In this document: positions 55,200 to 62,413 of the stretch, piece by piece
Numbering within the stretch: the stretch's first letter is position 1
Layout of the letters: the number at the start of each line of letters is the position of its first letter
DNA from: Microvirga solisilvae
GTDB lineage: Bacteria > Pseudomonadota > Alphaproteobacteria > Rhizobiales > Beijerinckiaceae
DNA length: 64,000 nucleotides
Reading direction: 5' to 3'
NCBI RefSeq assembly: GCF_022808595.1
Contig: NZ_JAKUCN010000003.1
Span: 310,001 to 374,000, forward strand
Made by a program: the position numbers and the translations under genes
The notes under the pieces: model-generated
The model's input: the letters and a program-made list of their open reading frames with translations, nothing else
What the model was told of the DNA's origin: nothing
The model's database searches: none

Positions 55200-56636
55200 A
55201 TGGAACTCGATGCCCTGATGCTCTCGCGCATCCAGTTTGCGTTCACGATTTCGTTCCATATCATCTTCCCGGCCTTCACCATCGGCCTTGCGAGCTGGCT
55301 CGCGGCGCTCGAGTTCAACTGGCTTCGCACGGGCAATCCGCTCTACCGCAATCTCTTCCGCTTCTGGGTGAAGGTGTTCGCGGTGTCCTTCGGCCTGGGT
55401 GTCGTGTCGGGCATCGTGATGAGCTATCAGTTCGGCACCAACTGGTCGCGCTTTTCCGAATATACCGGCAACGTGCTGGGGCCTGTCATCGCCTATGAGG
55501 TGATCACCGCCTTCTTCCTGGAAGCGGCCTTTCTCGGCATCATGCTCTTCGGCTGGGAGAGGGTGGGCGACCGCCTGCATTTCTTCGCCACCTGCATGGT
55601 GGCTTTGGGTACCCTGATTTCCGCCTTCTGGATTCTCTCCGCCAATTCCTGGATGCAGACGCCTGCGGGCTTTGCCATCGAGAACGGCAAGGCGGTGCCG
55701 GTGAACTGGTTCGAGATCGTGTTCAATCCGTCCTTCCCCTTGCGCTATGCGCATATGGTGATGGGCTGCTACATCACCACCGCGTTTGCAGTGGCGGGCA
55801 TGTCGGCCTGGATGCTGCTGCGCCATCCGCACGATGCGCCGGAGGCCAAGCTCGCGGCTTCGCGCCGTTCGCTCTCCATGGCCCTGTGGTTCGCCGCCAT
55901 CTTCGTGCCGGTGCAGATCGTGATCGGCGACCTGCATGGCCTTGGCGTTCTCAAATACCAGCCGACGAAGCTCGCAGCCATCGAAGGCAATTGGGACCGC
56001 ATGTCCAACATGCCGCTGCGCCTTTTCGCGATTCCCGATGAGGTGGCGGAGACGAACCATTACGAGATCGGCATTCCGAAGATCGGAAGCTGGGTTCTCA
56101 CGCACGCCTTCGACGGCGAGGTGCCGGGCTTGAAAGAGGTTCCGCCTCAGGATCGCCCGCCCGTATGGCCGGTCTTCTTCTCCTTCCGCATCATGGTCGG
56201 CATCGGCTTTGCGATGCTCGGCATCGGGCTGTGGAGTTTGTACCTGCGCTGGAAGGGCACGCTCTTCACCAACAGGCGCTTCCTCACCGCCACGATGATC
56301 ATGACGCCATCGGGATTCGGCGCGGTGCTCTTCGGATGGTTCACGGCGGAAATCGGCAGGCAGCCTTTCGTCGTCTATGGGCTGCTGCGTACCGCCGATG
56401 CGGTGTCGCCCGTCTCTGCCGGCGCGGTGACCGCATCGCTTCTCACCTTCTTCGTCGTTTATGCCTTCGTGTTCGGCTTCGGCTCGTATTATCTCGCCAA
56501 GCTCCTGCGGCGCGGGCCGGATCCCCTCGAGGATATTCGCGGCGACGATGTTTCCAAGAAGCCGAAGCGTCCGTTCTCCCTGCCGGACGAAGGCATCGAG
56601 GGCGGGCCCGGCCGTCGGGCCCAGCCTGCGCGATAG
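55200..56636 (+). CDS. cydA: cytochrome bd-type quinol oxidase subunit I (CIO type)
   Basis: 478 residues with nine or more membrane segments. Haem and quinol features include the early FTISFHIIFPAFTIGLASW and the GRQPF motif in GWFTAEIGRQPFVVYGLLRT. The Q-loop is short, as in the cyanide-insensitive CioA branch. It reduces oxygen to water with quinol under low oxygen or stress. It is first gene of the cydA-cydB-small subunit operon. Confidence 0.93.
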   Translation: MELDALMLSRIQFAFTISFHIIFPAFTIGLASWLAALEFNWLRTGNPLYRNLFRFWVKVFAVSFGLGVVSGIVMSYQFGTNWSRFSEYTGNVLGPVIAYEVITAFFLEAAFLGIMLFGWERVGDRLHFFATCMVALGTLISAFWILSANSWMQTPAGFAIENGKAVPVNWFEIVFNPSFPLRYAHMVMGCYITTAFAVAGMSAWMLLRHPHDAPEAKLAASRRSLSMALWFAAIFVPVQIVIGDLHGLGVLKYQPTKLAAIEGNWDRMSNMPLRLFAIPDEVAETNHYEIGIPKIGSWVLTHAFDGEVPGLKEVPPQDRPPVWPVFFSFRIMVGIGFAMLGIGLWSLYLRWKGTLFTNRRFLTATMIMTPSGFGAVLFGWFTAEIGRQPFVVYGLLRTADAVSPVSAGAVTASLLTFFVVYAFVFGFGSYYLAKLLRRGPDPLEDIRGDDVSKKPKRPFSLPDEGIEGGPGRRAQPAR

Positions 56637-56647
56637 GAGGACGGAGC

Positions 56648-57697
56648 ATGTTCGGTTTCGGAAACGAATATGAAGGCCTCGCCTTCTGGCTGCCGCTGAT
56701 CTGGGCAGGGCTGATCGCGGTGGCGGTGGCTATGTATGTGATCGTCGACGGGTTCGATCTCGGCGTCGGCATTCTCTTCAAGGCCGCGCGCAGCGAGAAC
56801 TGGCGCGACCGCATGATGTTCTCCGTCGCGCCCATCTGGGACGGCAACGAGACATGGCTCATCCTCGGCGGCGGCGGTCTCTTTGCGGTGTTCCACATCG
56901 CCTATGCGGTGCTGATGCCCGCACTTTACGTGCCTATCACCCTCATGCTGATCGCGCTGATCTTTCGCGGTGTGGCCTTCGAGTTCCGCTTCAAGTCCGA
57001 CCGTTCGAAATTTCTCTGGGACAATGCGTTCTTCTTCGGCTCGCTTGTCGCCACCTTCTTTCAGGGCATGGTACTCGGCGCCTTCGTGCAGGGCTTTGCC
57101 AACGATGGGCGCCAATTCACCGGCGGCACCTTCGATTTCCTCACGCCTTTCAGCGTTGCAACCGGCATCAGCCTCATCTGCGGCTATGGATTGCTGGGCG
57201 CCACATGGTGCGTGATGAAGACGACGGGTGAACTGGAAATCTGGGCACGCCGCATGGCCGTGCGTTTTCTCATTGCCACGATCATCGCCATGGCCATCGT
57301 GTCGCTGTGGGCGCCGTTCCTCGGTCGTCAGATCGAGATGCGCTGGTTCACCTGGCCGAACATCGCGTTCCTCGCGCCGATCCCGCTCATCACCGCCTAC
57401 GCGGCTTATCGCCTCTTCCGCGATCTGGAGGAGGGGCGTCACGTTCGTCCCTTCTTCCTGGCGATCGCGCTGTTCCTGCTCGGCTATCTCGGCCTCGGCG
57501 TCAGCCTCTTTCCCTACAACGTGCCACCGAACCTGACGATCTGGGACACGGCGAACACAGTGAACTCGCAGCTCTTCGCGCTGGTGGGCTTCGCCATCGT
57601 GCTGCCGATCACTTTTGCCTACACGGCTTATGCCTATTACGTGTTCCGCGGAAAGGTCGCCGAGGAAATCCAGGGCGGCGGATACGGGTATCACTGA
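56648..57697 (+). CDS. cydB: cytochrome bd-type quinol oxidase subunit II (CIO type)
   Basis: 349 residues from the ATG at 56648, 11 bases past the cydA stop with AGGACGGAG before it. It has about eight membrane segments. The typical IVDGFDLGVGILF and PIWDGNETWLILGGGGLFA are present. Its TGA shares a base with the ATG of the small subunit gene. Confidence 0.95.
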   Translation: MFGFGNEYEGLAFWLPLIWAGLIAVAVAMYVIVDGFDLGVGILFKAARSENWRDRMMFSVAPIWDGNETWLILGGGGLFAVFHIAYAVLMPALYVPITLMLIALIFRGVAFEFRFKSDRSKFLWDNAFFFGSLVATFFQGMVLGAFVQGFANDGRQFTGGTFDFLTPFSVATGISLICGYGLLGATWCVMKTTGELEIWARRMAVRFLIATIIAMAIVSLWAPFLGRQIEMRWFTWPNIAFLAPIPLITAYAAYRLFRDLEEGRHVRPFFLAIALFLLGYLGLGVSLFPYNVPPNLTIWDTANTVNSQLFALVGFAIVLPITFAYTAYAYYVFRGKVAEEIQGGGYGYH

Positions 57698-57828
57698 TGC
57701 AGGCCGATACCCATCGCAAAGAGAACACGCGTGGGAAGCGCGTGCTCTGGTTCGTGCTCATGTATATGGTGAGCCTCGCGGTGTTCGCGGGGCTCGTCTA
57801 CGGGTTCAAGCTCATCATTCCGCGCTGA
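57697..57828 (+). CDS. small CIO subunit-like protein (DUF2474/CydX type), 43 aa
   Basis: The ATG overlaps the cydB stop (TGATG). A basic N-terminus (HRKENTRGKR) precedes one membrane segment WFVLMYMVSLAVFAGLVYGF and a short KLIIPR end. The position and form match the small third subunit of bd oxidases, which stabilises the haems. It is too short for most automatic calls but well supported by context. Confidence 0.85.
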   Translation: MQADTHRKENTRGKRVLWFVLMYMVSLAVFAGLVYGFKLIIPR

Positions 57829-57833
57829 ATGTT

Positions 57834-58628
57834 TCAGCGATAGGTGCCGATGAAACCCTTGTCCGTCACGACCACCCAGCGCGCGCCGCGCCGCTCGATG
57901 GCTTCCACGCGGCCGACGCCGGGAATGACGTTGCCGGGCATGACTTCGTAAAGGCCGCGGCTACGGCTCTCCACGAGCGCGGAGCCTTTATACACTTCGC
58001 GCAGAACCCAACCGTCGACAGGGTCGGTCCTCACGGCCTTGAAGGCCGATGTATTGTCCGGTGCCGAAGCCGAAGCGGCGCTGGCGGATTTCGCAGCGTT
58101 GAGACTTTCCGTGATCTGCCCTTCCATGCGGCCGAGGCGCTCTTCAAGAGAAGCGAGCTTCTTGGCAGGCTCCTGCACCGCGACAGCAAGGCGCTCGACG
58201 GCTGCGGCGAGCTTGGCCTGATCCGCGGCGGAGGAGGTGGAGGCCGTATGCTCCACGTCGCGCGTTGCCGCCATCGTGGTTTTCAGGGCCGCCAGATCAT
58301 CCGTCAGCTTGGCCAGGATCTCCTGGCTGCGGGCGGTCTCGGCTTCCATGCGGTCAACCGTGTCACGATTGGACAGAGTTCCCAGAGCAAAGGCGCACCA
58401 GCCGCTGGCGATGAGGAGAGCAAGCGCGGTTCGGCCGAGGAAGGCCGATCGGCCGCGTGCCGCGACCGCCTTATCCGGCCCGCTTGTCTGATCACCGAGT
58501 GGTTGTGTCGGCGCTGTCTGTCGGGCGCTGCGAATCGCTTCGGCCAGGGCAGCATTCGCCGCCGGATCGATCCGGATGAGGGGCTCGGCTGATTCTCTGA
58601 CGGCTGTAAGAGGGGAAGAGCTTGGCAT
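57834..58628 (-). CDS. single-span membrane protein with coiled coil
   Basis: 264 residues from the ATG at 58628 (another ATG at 58634). A cytosolic N-terminal part of about 65 residues is followed by one membrane helix (ALALLIASGWCAFALG). A periplasmic coiled coil (about 90-180) and a C-terminal beta-rich segment (VDGWVLREVYKGSALVESR, then MPGNVIPGVGRVEAIERRG) complete it. I do not recognise the family; the tail resembles small periplasmic domains seen in Rhizobiales inner-membrane proteins. It is divergent from the type I secretion genes. Confidence 0.7.
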   Translation of the reverse strand: MPSSSPLTAVRESAEPLIRIDPAANAALAEAIRSARQTAPTQPLGDQTSGPDKAVAARGRSAFLGRTALALLIASGWCAFALGTLSNRDTVDRMEAETARSQEILAKLTDDLAALKTTMAATRDVEHTASTSSAADQAKLAAAVERLAVAVQEPAKKLASLEERLGRMEGQITESLNAAKSASAASASAPDNTSAFKAVRTDPVDGWVLREVYKGSALVESRSRGLYEVMPGNVIPGVGRVEAIERRGARWVVVTDKGFIGTYR

Positions 58629-59052
58629 GTTCATGATGCGACCTCATTCATGAAATACATGCTTAACCATGATTTTTTACCAAAGAGTTACTGGGCATTA
58701 TATGGTTACGCTACTGGTCCGGCCCAATAGAGGAACCCTCCTCTCCAAATAGAGGGGAAGAAGAAGTGCCATAAAAAGGGCCAAAACAAACGAGAGTTAG
58801 TGTTGACACCGGCACATGAAATATGGTTACAAATAGGGTGTCGTAACGGAAGCGCGAGCTTTGGGGGTACTCACACGCCACGTGAGCTGAAGCACACGAT
58901 TAATCATTACCGCGCCTATATCCATCTCTGCGGCCCAGAGAGCACACGGGCCATCGCAAGATGATAAGCATCATGCTAGGATATAACCGTGCGTGATGGC
59001 ACTGCAACTTAACGGTGTACCGGTTGTCCGGCCCATCGATGGAAAGAAGAAT
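58629..59052. other. long regulatory gap between the coiled-coil protein and T1SS genes
   Basis: About 420 bases. A 10-base direct repeat ATATGGTTAC occurs at 58700-58709 and 58821-58830. A TTGACA at 58803 with TTACAA 18 bases on is a possible plus-strand promoter for the secretion genes. No ORF or known RNA is recognised. Confidence 0.45.
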
Positions 59053-60852
59053 ATGAAGCAGTCATCGAGAAATCGGGAAGAAAGCACAGAGGTCCAAGAC
59101 GCTCTTAAAGCGTGTTTGCCTTCCTTCACCGGCGTGGCCGCCTTCTCTGCCGTGGTCAACATCCTGGCGCTGAGCGGCTCCATCTACATGCTGCAGGTCT
59201 ATGACCGCGTGCTGTCCAGCCGCAGCATTCCGACCCTGATCGGCCTTTCCCTCATCATCCTGGCGGCCTATGCCCTGTCGGGCGGTCTCGAAATGCTGCG
59301 TGGCAAGATGCTGGCGCGCATCGGCGCCCGCTTCGACGAGATCCTGGCGCCGCGCGTGTTCGACTTGGTCGCGACCATGCCCCTCAAGGGCGCCAAGCAG
59401 ACCGAGAGCATGCAGCCCATCCGCGACGTGGACACGATCCGCGGCTTCCTGTCGGGCATGGGTCCCACGGCCCTCTTCGATATGCCCTTCATGCCGATCT
59501 TCCTCATCGGCTGCTTCATGATCCATCCCTGGATCGGTGTGTTCTCCGTCATCGGCGGCGTCTGCATCATCCTTCTGACGATCTACACCGACGCCAAGAG
59601 CAAGGAACCGTCCTACAAGGTGACGAAGAGCGGTGCCGAGCGTCAGGCCATGGCCGACACGAGCCGCCGCAATGCGGAAGCAATCCGCGCCCTCGGCATG
59701 CTCGGCCACCTCGGCAAGCGCTATGACGAGATTCACGTCACCCACGTGAACGACGGCCTTGCCACCAGCGAGTCGACGGCCGGCATCAGCGCCTTCGCCA
59801 AGGTGTTCCGCATGGTGCTCCAGTCGGGCATCCTGGGCCTCGGCGCGCTGCTCGTGATCGAAGGTCAGATGTCGGGCGGTCTCATGATCGCCGGCTCGAT
59901 CCTGATGTCCCGCGCTCTCGCACCGATCGAAATCGCCGTGGCGAACTGGAAGGGCTTCACCGCTTCCCGCCAGGCCTATCGCCGCCTGCAGCACATCATG
60001 ACGCTGGTGCCCGCACAGGGACAGCGCATGCCGCTGCCCGGCCCGAAGACCACCATCTCGGTCGAAGAGGCCTTTGTCGCGGCTCCCGGCGCGCAATTCC
60101 CGATCGTGCAGGGCGCTTCCCTCACGCTGAAGGCAGGCCAGGGCCTGGGCCTGATCGGCCCCAGCGCATCCGGCAAGTCGACTCTCGCTCGCGCTCTCGT
60201 CGGCGTGTGGCCCACCATGCGCGGCGAGATCCGCCTCGATGGCGCTGCGCTCGACCAGTGGGAGCCGGACAATCTCGGCCGTCACATCGGCTACCTGCCG
60301 CAGGATGTGGAGCTGTTCGAAGGCACCGTTGCCGAGAACATCTCCCGCTTCCAGGCGGACGCCAAGCCGGAGGATGTCATTTCCGCCGCCAAGACGGCCG
60401 GTGCGCATGAGCTGATCCTCAATCTGCCGGACGGCTACGACACCAAGATCGGTGAAAGCGGCGCCTCCCTGTCGGGTGGTCAGCGCCAGCGCGTCGCCCT
60501 TGCCCGCGCCCTCTACGGCAACCCGTTCCTCGTCGTTCTCGACGAGCCGAATGCCAGCCTCGACGGCGCCGGCGACGAAGCCCTCAACAACGCCATCCTT
60601 GCCGTCAGGCAGCGCGGCGGCGTCGTCGTGGTCATCACGCACCGCCCCGCCGCTCTCGGCCAGGTGGATCAGGTCGCCATCATGGAAGAAGGCCGCATCA
60701 AGGCCATCGGCCCGCGCGACGAAGTTCTGCAGAGCGTCATGAAACGCAACACCGCACCGCAGCCGCAGCAGGCACCCACGGTGCGCGTGCAGCCGGCTCA
60801 GGCTCAGGCCCCGGCACAGGCGCAGGCAGGAAGCCTGCGGGAGGTTGGTTAA
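59053..60852 (+). CDS. type I secretion ABC transporter (PrtD family)
   Basis: 599 residues from the ATG at 59053, preceded by GGAAAGAAG; an in-frame ATG at 58996 would add 19 residues. An ABC exporter membrane domain (about 25-330) is followed by the ATPase. Walker A GPSASGKST is at 369-377, LSGGQ at 473-477 and Walker B LVVLDEP ends at Asp497/Glu498. A Gln/Ala/Pro-rich tail of about 30 residues is unusual. There is no C39 peptidase domain, so the cargo has a C-terminal signal, as RTX proteins do. The adaptor gene starts directly after the stop. Confidence 0.93.
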   Translation: MKQSSRNREESTEVQDALKACLPSFTGVAAFSAVVNILALSGSIYMLQVYDRVLSSRSIPTLIGLSLIILAAYALSGGLEMLRGKMLARIGARFDEILAPRVFDLVATMPLKGAKQTESMQPIRDVDTIRGFLSGMGPTALFDMPFMPIFLIGCFMIHPWIGVFSVIGGVCIILLTIYTDAKSKEPSYKVTKSGAERQAMADTSRRNAEAIRALGMLGHLGKRYDEIHVTHVNDGLATSESTAGISAFAKVFRMVLQSGILGLGALLVIEGQMSGGLMIAGSILMSRALAPIEIAVANWKGFTASRQAYRRLQHIMTLVPAQGQRMPLPGPKTTISVEEAFVAAPGAQFPIVQGASLTLKAGQGLGLIGPSASGKSTLARALVGVWPTMRGEIRLDGAALDQWEPDNLGRHIGYLPQDVELFEGTVAENISRFQADAKPEDVISAAKTAGAHELILNLPDGYDTKIGESGASLSGGQRQRVALARALYGNPFLVVLDEPNASLDGAGDEALNNAILAVRQRGGVVVVITHRPAALGQVDQVAIMEEGRIKAIGPRDEVLQSVMKRNTAPQPQQAPTVRVQPAQAQAPAQAQAGSLREVG

Positions 60853-62175
60853 ATGCTTATCCTACAAAAGCCCGAGAAACCTTCGCTCCACCAGAAGGTC
60901 CTTCGCCAGTCCACCAAGGCAGGCATTGCGATGATCGCCCTGTTCGCAGGCACGATCGGTCTGTGGGCGGCAACATCCACCCTGTCGGGCGCGGTCATGG
61001 CCGGCGGCCAGTTCGTCGTCGACTCGAGCGTCAAGAAGATCCAGCACTCCGTCGGCGGCATCGTCGGCGAGCTGAAGGTGAAGGACGGCGACCGCGTCAA
61101 GGAAGGCGATCTCCTGATCCGTCTCGACGAGACCGTGACCCGTGCCAACCTTCATGTGGTCACCAAGCAGCTCGACGAGTTCATCGGTCGTCAGGCCCGC
61201 CTCGAGGCCGAGCGCGATGGCGCGTCGCAGGTCAAGACGCCGGCCGAGTTCGAAGGCCGTCTCAACGATCCGGCTGTCCAGAAGATCATGTCGTCCGAGC
61301 GCACGCTCTTCGACGCCCGCCGCGCAGCGCGCGATGCGCAGAAGGACCAGCTCAAGAAGCGCATCAGCCAGTCTCATGACGAGATCACCGGTCTGAAGGC
61401 TCAGCAGGAAGCGAAGGTCCGTGCGGCCGAGCTGATCGTGGATGAGCTGAAGGGCGTTCGCGACCTTTACCAGAAGAACTTGGTTCAGCTCCCGCGCCTG
61501 AACGCACTCGAGCGTGATGCCGCCGACATTCAGGGCCAGCGCGGCCAGCTGATTGCGGCCGTGGCTCAGGCCGAAGGCCGCATCGCGGAGACCGAGTTCC
61601 AGATCATCCAGATCGACGAGCAGATGCGCGCCGAGGCGATGTCCGAACTGCGCGAGATCCAGAGCAAGATCGCCGAGTACACGGAGCGCCGCGTGGCGGC
61701 CGAGGATCAGCTGAAGCGCATCGATATCCGTGCGCCCAGCGACGGCTACGTGCATCAGCTGAACGTGCATACCATCGGTGGCGTCATCTCGCCGGCCGAG
61801 CCCGTCATGCTCATCGTTCCGACGAACGACAAGCTCGAGCTCGAGGCCAGGGTCCTGCCTCACGAAATCGACCAGGTGAAGTTGGGTCAGAAGGCCACGG
61901 TGAAGGTGCATGCCTCCAACGCACGCAACATGCCGGATCTGCATGGCAAGGTCAGCCGCATCTCGGCCGACGTGTCCCGCGATCAGCAGAGCGGCGTGAC
62001 CTTCTATACGATCCGTGTGGAACTGCCGCAGGAGGAGATCAAGCGCCTCGAAGGCCTTCACCTCATCGCAGGCATGCAGGCGGAAGTCTTCGTCGAGGTC
62101 AACGAGCGGACCCCGCTCCAGTACTTCTTCAAGCCCATGAAGGACCAGATCGCCCGCGCCTTCCGCGAGCACTAA
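60853..62175 (+). CDS. type I secretion membrane-fusion adaptor (HlyD/PrtE family)
   Basis: 440 residues. A short cytosolic N-terminus and one membrane helix (AGIAMIALFAGTIGLWAATS) precede a long coiled-coil hairpin (about 90-300). Lipoyl-like halves (KIQHSVGGIVGELKVKDGD, IRAPSDGYVHQLNVHTIGG) and a beta-barrel C-terminus complete the protein. It links the PrtD-type ATPase to a TolC-type outer membrane channel; no tolC gene is in the window. The ATG follows the previous TAA with no gap. A strong terminator follows. Confidence 0.94.
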   Translation: MLILQKPEKPSLHQKVLRQSTKAGIAMIALFAGTIGLWAATSTLSGAVMAGGQFVVDSSVKKIQHSVGGIVGELKVKDGDRVKEGDLLIRLDETVTRANLHVVTKQLDEFIGRQARLEAERDGASQVKTPAEFEGRLNDPAVQKIMSSERTLFDARRAARDAQKDQLKKRISQSHDEITGLKAQQEAKVRAAELIVDELKGVRDLYQKNLVQLPRLNALERDAADIQGQRGQLIAAVAQAEGRIAETEFQIIQIDEQMRAEAMSELREIQSKIAEYTERRVAAEDQLKRIDIRAPSDGYVHQLNVHTIGGVISPAEPVMLIVPTNDKLELEARVLPHEIDQVKLGQKATVKVHASNARNMPDLHGKVSRISADVSRDQQSGVTFYTIRVELPQEEIKRLEGLHLIAGMQAEVFVEVNERTPLQYFFKPMKDQIARAFREH

Positions 62176-62199
62176 GCCTTCCTGAGCGATTGTCTCAAG

Positions 62200-62238
62200 A
62201 GCCGCAGCCGGTCTTCAAGCCGGCTGCGGCTTTTTTAT
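62200..62238 (+). terminator. rho-independent terminator of the T1SS operon
   Basis: The stem GCCGCAGCCGG (62201-62211) pairs with CCGGCTGCGGC (62220-62230), with an 8-base loop and T6 after it. Confidence 0.93.
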
Positions 62239-62413
62239 TGTCTCCCGCACCTCACCACTCGACGATGGAACCTGGAAAGTTCCGGCAAGAAACCCATAAC
62301 AGGGACGGGCATCGCCCGTCCGATGCTCCGGCGGAATGAAGAATATCGAGAAATTTCCGATACTTAGCTTTTCGCCTCTTTGAGTCGTGTTCAAGTTTTG
62401 GGGTCATTGAGGT

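Noticed and set aside
58635-58992. CtrA-type TTAA-N7-TTAA sites in the T1SS promoter region
   Set aside because: Several TTAA or TTAC fragments occur but none has the full spacing.
59062-60642. 526-residue open frame opposite the ABC exporter gene
   Set aside because: Antisense shadow with no domain; the plus-strand ATPase motifs are intact.
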